Assembly (NCBI GenBank): GCA_013368315.1
Contig: JAACJM010000248.1
Location: forward strand, 54,587 to 118,586
Reading direction: 5' to 3'
Length of the DNA stretch: 64,000 nucleotides
Origin: Tetrapyrgos nigripes
Taxonomy: Eukaryota > Basidiomycota > Agaricomycetes > Agaricales > Campanellaceae
A program made the translations under genes and the position numbers. Below, in pieces: positions 1-11,435 of the stretch (position 1 is the stretch's first letter; each line of letters opens with the position of its first letter). Below the pieces are notes generated by a model. The model searched no databases, was not told where the DNA came from, and saw only the letters and a program-made list of their open reading frames with translations.

Positions 1-257
1 AGCACTGATGGTGAAGGATGATAACATAACTGAGGTTGAAATGGCTGAGGGGAGGAAGGCTATGATAAGCTTCAGAGGAAATTTGGCTTGGTTGTGGTGT
101 TGAACAATAATGCACTACATATTTATCTCTAGATGCTGGTGGAACTGATACGACTGATAGTCGTATACCCCTAGAAAATCACGATGATAATAAAACATAT
201 TCACTTACTTGAACCTGGTTTGACGCAGTCTATCCGCATAAGACTCCTCGATCAGTA

Positions 258-286
258 CTAGTAAAAGAATGGAGCTGTGGCTCCAT
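258..286 (-). mobile_element. Putative Helitron 3' terminus (hairpin + CTAG)
   Basis: On the minus strand a perfect 7-bp stem with a 4-nt loop (plus-strand positions 269-275 and 280-286) is followed seven bases later by CTAG (plus 258-261), and the next minus-strand base is T. Helitrons are known to end with a short hairpin just before CTRR and to insert between A and T. It lies about 300 bp beyond the stop codon of the helicase gene, on the correct side and strand. The matching 5' TC end beyond 31.4 kb could not be pinpointed. Confidence 0.6.
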
Positions 287-565
287 ACTAGTAAATACTC
301 AATCACGAGTGAATGGCAAAGCAACGCACCTTGATACCCATGCCAGGAGACTCATAACCAAGAGATACGAGCAGTGGTAGCATTAAAGAATAAGAAACGA
401 GTCAAGAACAAGCTCAGGAAAGCTCAACGAAGAGAAAAGTAACAAGAGAAGAATAGAAATTGATGCACCCGCAGTTCTGAGGCAGAGGCTGCACTTACCA
501 AATTAGAGCACAAGAATTCAAAACTCATTTGAGTCATTCAACGCGTTGGAATGATGGAAGTTACC
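287..565. other. Helitron 3' non-coding region
   Basis: Lies between the helicase stop codon and the predicted Helitron 3' end. I see no gene, RNA or repeat here; it is most simply the untranslated tail of the Helitron. Confidence 0.4.
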
Positions 566-2298
566 TTAGAGATGATGATCTATGTCATGAAGTTGTTGTC
601 GCACAATATTACGTCCATTTTCTAGTGTCTGTACATTCTTCTCGGTTAAAACAAAGTTTGCGATTAATTCTTCTGAAATTCTATTGACTCTGGTGAAGAA
701 TACACTCCATTTTTCCTTGTCCTCTCGCCAAAGATTGAATATCACAGTGAATATAGTATCGTAAGGGCAGCTCCAATCTTGGGCATCCCAAACCATGCCT
801 TGCAGACCTATTGATTCCTCTCTACTATATGTGTCTTGCTTAAGCCTTTTGTTCGAGATAGATTCTTGATCATTTTTGCTTTTTTTCAGTGTTTTAATAT
901 GGGTTACCAGTTGCCACTGTGTACTCTGTGCTATGGAAGGTACTAGTTCATCACCTGGCTCTATTAAAGTTTGTGGCATATCATTAGGAGTATAGTCCTC
1001 TCCTTTATGTTCAAAATAACTTCGAATCAGTTGGTTTCTTGTTTTTCCTGTTACTCTGGGATCAAGCCTTTGAGTATATTGCAACTCAGTTATTTCATTG
1101 AGGAACAAAAGCTCTCTAAATTCTTGCCGCAAATATCCTGATATTCCACTCTGGATTTTCTTTGGGTCAATTTGGTCCAGGAGCACGATTCCGTCAGCAT
1201 TGCTGCTTCTTGAGAATGCAGTGTAATAAGCATGATGGTTCTTGAGATTTTTGCAATGTATAATATTGTGGATCCTTGTTTTACCCTGTGAAACATAATC
1301 AGTAATAGCAAAGTTAGGTAGGACCATTACTTGCTCTCTTTTGATTGTAAGGCAAGTATCATTTGGAAGTGTACATTTCACAGTTTGTGATGATCTTGAC
1401 AATGGAACCACATTCTTTGGAAGATCAGGAACAAAAATTTCTTGTGGGGGATTCTTTAACAGGACAAATAAAGTATCTAACACTCACTGTCCCTGAGGAC
1501 CAACATTTTCTTGCCAGCCATATACAGTTCCTTCTTGACCATTTGTGATACAAAATTCAGTTGCATAGTTTTGCTTGATGAGTATAGGCAGCCCTATGCA
1601 CAAGCTTAATTTTCCAGGGATATGATTATTTGTTGTAGAAGGCATTGCATTCCAGAGCAGATTCTGACGCTTGGAGTCAATCTTCCCCTGTTTGAGTACA
1701 CCTTCCTTAGTTCGTTTCCGTCCTATTTTGTTATCACCAACTTGTGTAGAACTTGGGATTATAGAATCAATTGAGAAAAAATCTACAAGCTCCTGATTTG
1801 TATCAGATGCATATCTTTTTGTTCCCTTTTGGTTGATTGCGTCTTTATGTACATTCCATGCAGTTATAATAGATGTGTTATGTAACTCCTCTGTTAAAAA
1901 GATCTCACTTTTTTGCTGAGTAGTGGTAAGACTCTGTAAAAACTGGATGTCAGCAGGTTTACACTTACCGTATCTCATATTCTCAAGTGCTTCTCTGAGA
2001 GCAGTATCTTGTGGTGATTCTTTTGTTTGACGCATATTTTCCTTTAAAATCACGGCTGTGGTAGCTTGCTGCCAAATAGATTTTCCCAGAGATTGTTCCT
2101 GTTCTTTTGGTTTCATTCTTGGATTTATTTCCATTTCAATTGGATGATATAGATAGGGGCCTATCACTGGAGGTATTTGTGCAAAGTCACCAGCAAGTAT
2201 TATATTTACTCCTCCAAAAGGTTTTTCTGGCCAATTCTTAGCTGCAGCCAGTTTTGCACTGATATGATACATGTCATGGCAGTTAATCATTGAAATTT
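566..2298 (-). pseudogene. Helitron helicase, C-terminal third (PIF1 core end and tail)
   Basis: Third piece of the split Helitron gene, read from 2298 down to 566. It opens with the end of the Walker B motif (SMINCHD), then GDFAQIPPV, the arginine-containing motif LKENMRQ, the ITNGQEGTVYGW segment, and the PIF1 C-terminal motif AYYTAFSRSS, all standard for Helitron-encoded PIF1-like 5'-3' helicases. A TGA stop at 1484-1486 interrupts the frame between PQGQ and VLDTLF. Related proteins have arginine there, so CGA to TGA is the likely change. After the stop the frame runs on for 305 residues to 566. Upstream it is cut off by the 3.7-kb foldback element. Confidence 0.88.
2296..2298. repeat. Target site duplication TTT (left) of the 3.7-kb element
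   Basis: TTT abuts the CACTGG terminus and is matched by TTT at 6026-6028. Removing the element and one copy rejoins the helicase frame as DEISMINC, the expected Walker B segment. Confidence 0.88.
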
Positions 2299-2715
2299 CA
2301 CTGGAGGCAAATCCCTGTAAATCATCTGCCATACAGAGGTATTACAGTGACCATACAACAAGTCATTCAATAAGTAATCCACCTTGTATTACAGAGGTAT
2401 TACAGAGAGAAGAATTTTCCAGAGCAATGCTGTAAGACTGCTGTAAGACAAGTTGTATTACAGGGACATTTCAGAGGCCAAATCCCTGTATATCCAGTGC
2501 CCTACATAGGGATTACAGCAAACTTACACCAAGCCATTCAACAAGTATTCTGCCTTGGATTACAGAAGTATTACAGAGAGAAGAAATTTTGGGAACAATG
2601 CTGTAAGACTGCTGTAAGACAAGTTGGATTACAGGAACATTTCAGAGTGACATGGTGTCACAGTAATACATTAGGTAATACAGCCAAGAAATACAGAAGT
2701 ATTTCAGTGTGACAA
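2299..2715 (+). repeat. Left subterminal arm of the 3.7-kb element
   Basis: Terminal inverted repeat part before the satellite. It carries many copies of TTACAG and GTATTACAGAG plus the palindrome GTGAC-ggt-like spacer-GTCACAGTA near 2649-2666. It is mirrored with few mismatches at about 5609-6025. The inner part (about 2497-2712) and its mirror contain a matching short open frame that I regard as non-coding. Confidence 0.85.
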
Positions 2716-4291
2716 AAGTGTGCAGGTAGCATCCAGAGTGCGTGCAGGTTGCATCCAGAGTGCGCGCAGGTTGCATCCAGAGTGTGCGCAGGTTGCGTCC
2801 AGGGTGCGTGCAGGTTGCATCCAGAGTGCGCGCAGGTTGCGTCCAGGGTGCGCACAGGTTGCGCCCAGAGTGCGCGCAGGTTGCGTGCAGGTTGCGCCCA
2901 GAGTGCGCGCAGGTTGCGTCCAGGGTGCGCGCAGGTTGCGTCCAGAGTGCGTGCAGGTTGCGTCCAGAGTGCGCGCAGGTTGCGCCCAGAGTGCACGCAG
3001 GTTGCATCCAGGGTGCGTCCAGGGTGCGCGCAGGTTGCGTCCAGGGTGCGTGCAGGTTGCGTCCAGAGTGCGCGCAGGTTGCACCCAGAGTGCATGCAGG
3101 TTGCGTCCAGAGTGCGCGCAGGTTGCGTCCAGAGTGTGCGCGCAGGTTGCGCCCAGAGTGCATGCAGGTTGTGTCCAGAGTGCGCGCAGGTTGCGTCCAG
3201 AGTGCGCGCAGGTTGCGTCCAGGGTGCTCGCAGGTTGCGTCCAGAGTGCGCAGTGCGCGCGGGTTGCGCCCAGAGTGCAAGCAGGTTGTGCCCAGAGTGC
3301 GCGCAGGTTGCATCCGTGCCCGCAGGTGGCATCCAGAGTGCGCACAGGTTTCGTCCAGGGTGCGTGCAGGTTGCGTCCAGAGTGCGTGCAGGTTGCGCCC
3401 AGAGTGCATGCAGGTTGTGTCCAGAGTGCGCGCAGGTTGCGTCCAGGGTGCATGCAGGTTGTGCCCAGAGTGCGCGCAGGTTGCGTCCAGGGTGCTCGCA
3501 GGTTGCGTCCAGAGTGCGCGCAGGTTGCGTCCAGGGTGCGCGCAGGCTGCGTCCAGAGTGCTCGCAGGTTGCGTCCAGAGTGCGCGCAGGTTGCGTCCAG
3601 GGTGCGCGCAGGTTGCGTCCAGAGTGCGCGCAGGTTGCGTCCAGAGTGCGTGCAGGTTGCGTCCAGAGTGCGCGCAGGTTGCCTCCAGAGTGCGTGCAGG
3701 TTGCGTCCAGATTGCGCGCAGGTTGCGTCCAGAGTGCACGCAGGTTGCGCACAGGTTGCGCCCAGAGTGCGCGCAGGTTGCCTCCAGAGTGCGTGCAGGT
3801 TGCGTCCAGATTGCGCGCAGGTTGCGTCCAGAGTGCGCGCAGGCAGGTTGCGTCCAGGGTGCGTGCAGGTTGCGTCCAGGGTGCGTGCAGGTTGCGTCCA
3901 GAGTGCGCGCAGGTTGCGTCCAGAGTGCGCGCAGGTTGCACCCAGAGTGCGTGCAGGTTGCATCCAGAGTGCACGCAGGTTGCGTCCAGGGTGCACGCAG
4001 GTTGCGTCCAGGGTGCACGCAGGTTGCGTCCAGGGTGCATGCAGGTTGCGCCCAGAGTGTGCACAGGTTGCGTCCAGAGTGCGCACAGGTTGCGCGCAGG
4101 TTGCGTCCAGGGTGCGCACAGGTTGCGTCCAGAGTGCGTGCAGGTTGCATCCAGGGTGCGTCCAGAGTGCGCGCAGGTTGCGTCCAGGGTGCGCGCAGGT
4201 TGCGTCCAGAGTGCACGCAGGTTGCGTCCAGGGTGCGCGCAGGTTGCCTCCAGAGTGCGTGCAGGTTGCGTCTAGATTGCGCGCAGGTTAC
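2716..4291 (+). repeat. 22-bp satellite array, left arm
   Basis: About 70 copies of a GC-rich 22-bp unit (core AGGTTGCGTCCAGAGTGCGC) with variants at a few positions (GAGTG/GGGTG, GCGCGC/GCGTGC/GCATGC) and occasional indels such as doubled half-units near 3018, 3250, 3844 and 4157. Because 22 is not a multiple of three and the unit lacks stops, several frames stay open for over 450 codons; these are not genes. Confidence 0.95.
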
Positions 4292-5606
4292 TCACCCTGG
4301 ATGCAACCTGCGCGCACCCTGGACGCAACCTGCGCGCACTCTGGGCACAACCTGCGTGCACCCTGGGCGCAACCTGTGTGCACCCTGGACGCAACCTGCG
4401 CACACTCTGGGCGCAACCTGCACGCACTCTGGGCACAACCTGCGCGCACCCTGGACGCAACCTGCACGCACCCTGGACGCAACCTGCGCGCACTCTGGGC
4501 GCAACCTGCACGCACTCTGGACGCAACCTGCACGCACCCTGGACGAAACCTGTGCGCACTCTGGATGCCACCTGCGGGCACGGATGCAACCTGCGCGCAC
4601 TCTGGGCACAACCTGCTTGCACTCTGGGCGCAACCTGCGCGCACTCTGTACACAACCTGCGCGCACTCTGTACACAACCTGCACGCACTCTGTACGCAAC
4701 CTGCACGCACTCTGGACGCAACCTGCGTGCACCCTGGGCGCAACCTGCGCGCACTCTGGACGCAACCTGCGCACACTCTGGATGCAACCTGCGCGCACTC
4801 TGGAAGCAACCTGCACGCACTCTGGACGCAACCTGCATGCACCCTGGACGCAACCTGCGCGCACTCTGGGCGCAACCTGCGCGCACTCTGGACCCAACCT
4901 GTGCGCACCCTGGACGCAACCTGCACGCACCCTGGACGCAACCTGCGCGCACTCTGGATGCCACCTGCGGGCACGGATGCAACCTTCGCGCACTCTGGAC
5001 GCAACCTGCGCGCACTCGGGACGCAACCTGCGCGCAATCTGGACGCAACCTGCACGCACTCTGGAGGCAACCTGCGCGCACCCTGGACGCAACCTGCGTG
5101 CACTCTGGAGGCAACCTGCGCGCACCCTGGACGCAACCTGCGTGCACTCTGGACGCAACCTGCGTGCACCCTGGACGCAACCTGCGCGCACTCTGGACGC
5201 AACCTGCGCGCACCTGGACGCAACCTGCGCGCACCCTGGACGCAACCTGCGTGCACTCTGGAGGCAACCTGCGCGCACCCTGGACGCAACCTGCGCGCAC
5301 TCTGGACGCAACCTGCGCGCACCCTGGACGCAACCTGCGCGCACTCTGGACGCAACCTGCGCACACTCTGGACGCAACCTGCGCGCACCCTGGACGCAAC
5401 CTGCGCGCACTCTGGACGCAACCTGCACGCACTCTGGACGCAACCTGCCCGCACTCTGGACGCAACCTGCACGCACTCTGGACGCAACCTGCGCGCACTC
5501 TGGACGCAACCTGCGTGCACCCTGGACGCAACCTGCCCGCACTCTGGACGCAACCTGCGTGCACCCTGGACGCAACCTGCCCGCACTCTGGACGCAACCT
5601 GCGCAC
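4292..5606 (-). repeat. 22-bp satellite array, right arm (inverted)
   Basis: About 59 copies of the same 22-bp unit in reverse orientation. The switch of orientation lies near 4290-4300 with only a few unique bases between arms. Variant blocks (for example the short unit ending GGGCACGGATGC near 4570 and 4970) also occur once, reversed, in the left arm near 3310, so the arms share some higher-order structure but are not identical in length. Confidence 0.95.
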
Positions 5607-5608
5607 TT

Positions 5609-6025
5609 TTGTCACACTGAAATACTTCTGTATTTCTTGGCTGTATTACCTAATGTATTACTGTGACACCATGTCACTCTGAAATTTTCCTGTAATCCAA
5701 CTTGTCTTACAGCAGTCTTACAGCATTGCTCCCAAAATTTCTTCTCTCTGTAATACTTCTGTAATCCAAGGCAGAATACTTGTTGAATGGCTTGGTGTAA
5801 GTTTGCTGTAATCCCTATGTATGGCACCGGATATACAGGGATTTGGCCTCTGAAATCTCCCTGTAATACAACTTGTCTTACAGCAGTCTTACAGCATTGA
5901 TCTGGAAAATTCTTCTCTCTGTAATACCTCTGTAATACAAGGTGGATTACTTATTGAATGACTTGTTGTAAGGTCACTGTAATACCTCTGTATGGCAGAT
6001 GATTTACAGGGATTTGCCTCCAGTG
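5609..6025 (-). repeat. Right subterminal arm of the 3.7-kb element
   Basis: Reverse complement of 2299-2715 with few substitutions. It ends GCCTCCAGTG immediately before the TTT duplication at 6026-6028. Confidence 0.85.
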
Positions 6026-8707
6026 TTTCGTCTAAAAATATGTATTCAACTCCTCTCATTTTCTCCTGAACTTGCTTAATGGATGAAGATTCATGTAAGA
6101 AACCAGTTTCTTTGTTATTATTATTTCGAATACCTAAAACAGAATGATAAGTAGAACCGTTCAGTAATGCAGCAGCAGTTCCTGTAGGTGCTAAACAGAT
6201 AAATCTGTAGTTCTCATCTCTCGCCTCAAAAAGGCCTTTCAATGCCTTAATTACTTGTGATTTTCCGGTGCCACCCATTCCTCCTAGATACATTTTCAGC
6301 TGCTCTACTTGAGGAGTGCTGATATGATTAGCAATAATCCGGAATGCTCTTTGCTGATCGCTGTTTAGTGTAAATTTTCTTACAATTGATTCAATTTTTT
6401 CTTGAGAGTCTGTTAAAACTGCAGTATAGTTTTTCATAAAGTATGCAGGTGGAAGGGTAGCCGTTGATGCTTGTGGCTGTGGTGGTAGCATAGGTGGTAT
6501 GCTTGGTGGTACGGAGGATTGTGAAGGGATTTGCGCAAGTCGTGCGTCATTCATTTTCTGCTTTAACTTTTTTATTATTGAATCCCATTCTGAGCCATTT
6601 CGCTTTTCAATTGGCTGAAAATTTGTTGGTGGCAAGTAACAGGATATTGTGTCTGGACCTTTGCCAAGCCATCCAATTTGTTGAAGCCAGTGTTCCATAT
6701 CTTTGCCCTGCTGACAATGTCTAAGATATTGTGGTCCTAGCATATCAACGTCTCCATACTCATCCATTTCTTCATATTCTCCATAGTGCTCTGCAGACTC
6801 ATGATCTGCATCATTTATTATAGCATTCAATGATTTCGGAAATGATTCAAATGAAAACCCTGTTTTTTTGAGTTGCAAATGAAAGTCATCACGAGCATCA
6901 TAACACTCATACTTTAAATTGAAGTTGTTTATTATTTCTTTCTGTCTCCGTGTAAATCCAAATTGCTCAAAGCTCTCTGACCAATTTTTATCAGATATTT
7001 TCAGATCATTTCCATCTCTCCATGGCTTAAATAAACATAGCATAGTCAAAAAATAAAAATCTTCATCTCCCTGATTCTTTTGGGGCAAGGAGCCACCTTT
7101 GAAATTAGGAACAATTTTGTACTGTCTGCTGCTATCACAATAGACTTCATGTGTTGAGTATTGAGGATGTTCATTTTGGAACTTATGATACCTTTTAGAA
7201 GTAGCACATGTACCTGTCATCTCAACATCATGAGAAACATGAGTTTTTCTTGGTTTTGGACATTTCTGGACATGTGCAGTTTGTATCCATTCATATAAAC
7301 TTATTGATCCATATGCTTCAGGTCTGAATCTGTAGTTATCAACTTGTGAGGTTCCATAAATCTTTTTTCGGTTTGTTTTCAATACTACCTTTTCAGCATT
7401 TTGTGAATCTTCTGGATGTGATGCTGTATACTGCTATGGTGCCTTGCTCAACACATCCTGCGAAGTGCAGTTTTTTACAGAGTCTGCTTCGAGATCTAGT
7501 TGAATAGCTGCAACATATGTCTGCCACCAAAAGTCAATGAATGAATGGCTGACATAGTGGTCTGGTAGGCCTAATAAATACAGTGAAGCAAGGGGACTTC
7601 CTATTTCAAGTTTTGTTTGTAAGCTATTAACCAAATGGATTAGAAGTGTTCGTGTAGTATATTCAGGATCTTCTGTAGTGTTGAGAATCTCAGCATTTCT
7701 TTCCAGAATATCAGACAATAAAGAAAAAATTTGGTGAGTTTTTAATGATTGCTTTGTAATATAATCTGAAACATATGCCACAATTGCCTTGATAGAAGTG
7801 CCTGACATCAGACTGGTAACATCAGTATTTGCCCTGATAGCATATGTCAGTTCAGCGGTAATGGTATTCATCATTGGTTCCAACTTTTTAAGATTAAGAT
7901 GACCGTCTTTGATGTCAAAGTGACTCTCTGAGAAAGTGTCCCGTGGAAATCGTTTCACGCACTCACCTTCTTTGTTTTGACAGCCCCTATATGCACTTCT
8001 TTTTATAGCTATAGTGCTAGCATTGTCACCTGGCTTGACAGTATTCTCGTCATTATACATTGACTTACATGTATGTATATTAGAGCGAAGCAAGATATCA
8101 TCAACTGTTTCCTCATATTTAGACCACCAGCTTTTCAATTCAATACACGCTGCACAGGGCTGAATAACATTTGTTTTGTTGTCTGTACTACAATCACAAT
8201 ACACTGGTGGCATATCTGGTAATGTCTGTGTCGGATCCTGATAGTGCATCGATGCTTTAGAAGACTGCTCAGTGACTATATCATGAATACCTGTGCTTGA
8301 TGTACGTACATGTGGAATCTTATCCTTGATTTCAGTATGGATACCTGTTAGAAACTCTCCTCTATGTACACTTTCTAGGTAATCAATTAGTGCTTGCTGA
8401 AACTCAGAATCATTATTCATGATTCTGTCTCGCATTTGTTGAGGAGTCAGTGCTGCTCGTATCCATAATAATAGATGCAGAGGAAGTGTGAGCCTTCCTT
8501 GTTGCTCAACTGTCCCATAGTATGCAGCTGTGTCACCAAATATACCCATATGGTCTGATTTGACACCTAAAATGTGAAGTAAAAACATTTTGACCATGAA
8601 GTTGAAGAATTTTGCGGCTGCCACAGGATTCTCTGCAATTAATTTATAACGCTCATTATAGGATCTTAGCTCTGGACTAAATGTTGTTTTTGTATCAGCA
8701 AAATATA
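6026..8707 (-). pseudogene. Helitron helicase, middle third (Rep Tyr motif to PIF1 Walker A)
   Basis: Read from 8707 down to 6026. The piece starts YFADTK, completing the Helitron-like N domain begun at 28.9 kb. It then has the Rep-type motif LTLPLHLLLWI (about 8500-8460), the two-tyrosine motif YVSDYITKQS (about 7790-7760), a linker, and the PIF1 helicase N-terminus NSDQQRAF with Walker A GGTGKS (about 6275-6258) and APTGTAAALL. A TAG stop at 7434-7436 interrupts the frame; the next 17 codons are open and lead into the following 497-residue open stretch in the same frame. In most relatives the Rep motif is His-x-His; here the first position is Pro (codon 8481-8483). Confidence 0.88.
8705..8707. 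repeat. Target site duplication ATA (left) of the 20-kb element
   Basis: ATA directly before CACTGGG at 8708, repeated at 28933-28935 after the opposite terminus. Deleting the element and one copy rejoins the helicase as HPISLYFADT, matching the family. Confidence 0.88.
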
Positions 8708-10030
8708 CACTGGGTGCAAACACTTGTAAATCCTCTGCTTTACTGAGGTTTTACAAGAGTATTACACCAAGCCAATCAATATGTAAGACTCCTTGTCATA
8801 CATTAGTATTACAAGAGACAGAAAAAATTAGAACAACCTTGTATGACCATTGTAAGTCACAAAGAAATACCATGGACTTTCAGTGTGACTTGCTGTCACT
8901 GTATGCCCTTGGTGGATATACTGTGGAATTACACAGGAATTTCAGAGTGACTTTTTGTCACAATATGTCATGTAGTAAGACACATAAGAAATACTGGAGT
9001 ATTTCAGTGTGACAGATAATCACAGTATGACAAACAGTAAGGCAAGAGGGATTTACAAAGGACTTACAAGGAAGCAAAATCTGCAGGAAATTTACAAAGT
9101 GACAATCAAGTCACAGTAATACACTTGTAAGACTAGCTGTATTATGAAGGAATTACAAGAAACATTTGCTACAAACACAGGTAAATCCTCAGCCTTCCTG
9201 GAGTATTACAAGAGTATTATGGAGAACCAATCAATATATAAGTTGGCTTGACTTACAAGGGTATTACAAAATAGACAAAAAATGAGGACTATTCTGAAAG
9301 ACCATTGTAAGCTGCAAGGACATACCATGGACTTTCAGTGTGAGGCTTTGTCACAGTATAGCATTGAAGAGCATACAGTGGAATTACAAGGTGACTTTTT
9401 TGTCACAGTATGTCTTCTTGTAAAACAGAACTGAAATACCAGGGTATTTCAGTGTGAGATAATGTCACAGTAAGACAATTTGTAAACCAAGTAAAATTTA
9501 CAGAGGACTTACCAGAAGGTAAAACTTGAAAGTCTTGGGTAAGACTGCTCATATTTACACTGAATTTACGGAGGGACATCTGTGTCACAGTAATACCCTA
9601 GAAAGACTTGTGATTTTACAAGGGAATTACAAGATGCAAGTTTTAAAAGTCTATCTCGTAAGTCGCTGGAAAAAACCTGCATGCTAAATGGAGAATATAC
9701 AGTGTGACAGACTGGTCACAGTAAGACACTTGTAAGTCACAAGACATTACAATGACTTTACTGAAAAGTGACTATTTTGTAAGTTATCATGTATATCCAA
9801 TGGACTTACAAGAGACTTGTTGGATGGATTTGTGGTGCATGTCAATTAAGTAATACAGAAGGGCTTACTGAAAATTTACAGGATGTAATACAATGAATTC
9901 ATTCAACCAGGTTAATTGAATTTTACTAAATATAAATAGACAGCTCAGGCTGGACAGGAAAAGGGCAGACTACTGTGTCTGCCTTGTCATCTTCGTCTGC
10001 TCAGTCAGTTACATCTGCCCCATCTGCCCT
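8708..10030 (+). repeat. Left 1.3-kb terminal inverted repeat
   Basis: Matches the reverse complement of about 27605-28932. It is densely packed with TTACAAG/GTATTACAAG motifs and at least nine imperfect palindromes of the form GTGAC-N5/6-GTCACAGTA (for example 8885-8899, 8947-8961, 9099-9119). Such subterminal arrays are where CACTA-type transposases bind in known systems; binding here is inference. The last tens of bases are the first units of the 9-bp minisatellite. Confidence 0.9.
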
Positions 10031-11170
10031 GTCTGCCTTGTCTCTGCTCTGTCTGCCTTGTCTCTTCGTCTGGCTCGTCTGGCTCGTCTGGCTCTTCTGC
10101 CTCTTCTGCCTTGTCTGCCCCGTCTGCCTTGTCTGCTCTGTCTGCCTTGTCTGCCTTGTCTGCTCTGTCTGCCTTGTCTGCCTTGTCTGCTCTGTCTGCC
10201 TTGTCTGCCTCGTCTGCTCTGTCTGCTCTGTCTGCCCCATCTGCCCTGTCTGCCTTGTCTCTGCTCTGTCTGCCTTGTCTCTTCGTCTGGCTCGTCTGGC
10301 TCGTCTGGCTCTTCTGCCTCTTCTGCCTTGTCTGCCCCGTCTGCCTTGTCTGCTCTGTCTGCCTTGTCTGCCTTGTCTGCTCTGTCTGCCTTGTCTGCCT
10401 CGTCTGCTCTGTCTGCCTTGTCTGCCTCGTCTGCTCTGTCTGCTCTGTCTGCCCCATCTGCCCTGTCTGCCTTGTCTCTGCTCTGTCTGCCTTGTCTCTT
10501 CGTCTGGCTCGTCTGGCTCGTCTGCCTCTTCTGCCTCTTCTGCCTCGTCCGCCCCGTCTGCTCTGTCTGCCCCGTCTGCTCTGTCCGCCCCGTCTGCTCT
10601 GTCCGCCCCGTCTGCTCTGTCCGCCCCGTCTGCTCTGTCCGCCCCGTCTGCTCTGTCCGCCCCGTCTGCCCCGTCTGCCCTGTCTGCCCCGTCTGCCCCG
10701 TCCGCCTCGTCTGCCCCGTCCGCCTCGTCTGCCCCGTCCGCCTCGTCTGCCCCGTCCGCCTCGTCTGCCCCGTCTGCCTCGTCTGCTCCATCTGCCTCGT
10801 CTGCTCCGTCTGCCTCCTCTGCTCGGAGCATCTGCCTTGTCTGCTCTGTCTGCTGCGTCTGCCTCGTCTGCTCTGTCTGCTCTGTCTGCCTTGTCTGCCC
10901 CGTCTGCTCTGTCTGCCTTGTCTGCCTTCTCTGCTCCATCTGCCTCTTCTGACCTGTCTGCCCAGTCTGTCTTGTCTGCCTCGTTGTCTGCCTTGTCTGC
11001 CTTGTCTGCCCCGTCTGCTCTGCCTGCCTTGTCTGCCTTCTCTGCTCCGTCTGCCTCTTCTGACCTGTCTGCCCCGTCTGTCTTGTCTGCCTCGTTGTCT
11101 GCCTTGTCTGCCTTGTCTGCCTTGTCTGCCTTGTCTGCTCCGTCTGCCTCGTCTGCTCCATCTGCCTTCA
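9985..11170 (+). repeat. 9-bp minisatellite, left (TCTGCCTTG type)
   Basis: About 130 units of TCTGCC(T/C)(T/C)G-like 9-mers. Higher-order structure is visible: a block with TCTGGCTCG triplets recurs near 10070, 10290 and 10510 (period about 216 bp), and a block with GCTCGGAGCATC occurs at about 10820. The 9-bp period keeps long frames open (repeating Ser-Ala-Leu, Cys-Leu-Val or Leu-Pro-Cys); I do not regard them as genes. Confidence 0.95.
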
Positions 11171-11435
11171 CCCGTAGAGGTAGACGATTTATAAATCGGT
11201 CAGACGAACCCAATGGTACGAATTGTAAATCGGTAGGACCAGGATAAATCCCACTATCTCGCTTGCGGGGCTTGAAATATCGGGCTGGCCGTCACTCAGG
11301 CCTATCACCACCGTCATCGCCAAACCCTGAGAGCTCAAATAAACAATTATTTTACCCAAAATCATATATTTTTGAGAATTATAATCCATAGCACTGATTT
11401 ATAAATCGTACATTAAGAGATACAACAGTACCAGC
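11171..11435. other. Junction between minisatellite and KDZ gene 3' end
   Basis: Contains short copies of an ATTTATAAATC-like palindrome (about 11186-11196 and 11397-11408) that also recurs near 19085, 19165 and 26150 within the same element. No gene seen. It is probably the 3' untranslated region of the transposase. Confidence 0.4.

Larger units (their letters stand above)
2299..6025. mobile_element. 3.7-kb CACTGG-ended foldback element (non-autonomous, KDZ-type relative)
   Basis: The element begins CACTGGAGGCAAATCC and ends with its reverse complement, flanked by 3-bp TTT duplications. Each arm has about 415 bp of sequence rich in TTACAG/GTATTACAG motifs followed by a long 22-bp tandem array. 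The arrays point towards each other, so nearly the whole element is one inverted repeat able to fold into a hairpin of about 1.8 kb. Its termini align with those of the 20-kb element (CACTGG-GGCAAA-TGTAAATC pattern), suggesting mobilisation in trans by a related transposase. No protein motif of any kind is encoded. The CACTG ends and 3-bp duplication resemble CACTA/EnSpm elements. Confidence 0.9.

Noticed and set aside
2716..5606. CRISPR-like regular repeats
   Set aside because: There are no unique spacers; units are contiguous, and the genome is a fungus.
2642..5682. Open frames of 430-970 codons on both strands (Arg/Cys/Ala/Val- or His/Thr/Gln/Pro-rich)
   Set aside because: They are readings of the stop-free 22-bp satellite in several frames at once. 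No start context, introns or domain; the peptide is just the repeat.
9975..11247. Long frames of repeated Ser-Ala-Leu, Cys-Leu-Val or Arg-Gln-Thr
   Set aside because: Product of the 9-bp minisatellite, open on both strands simultaneously.
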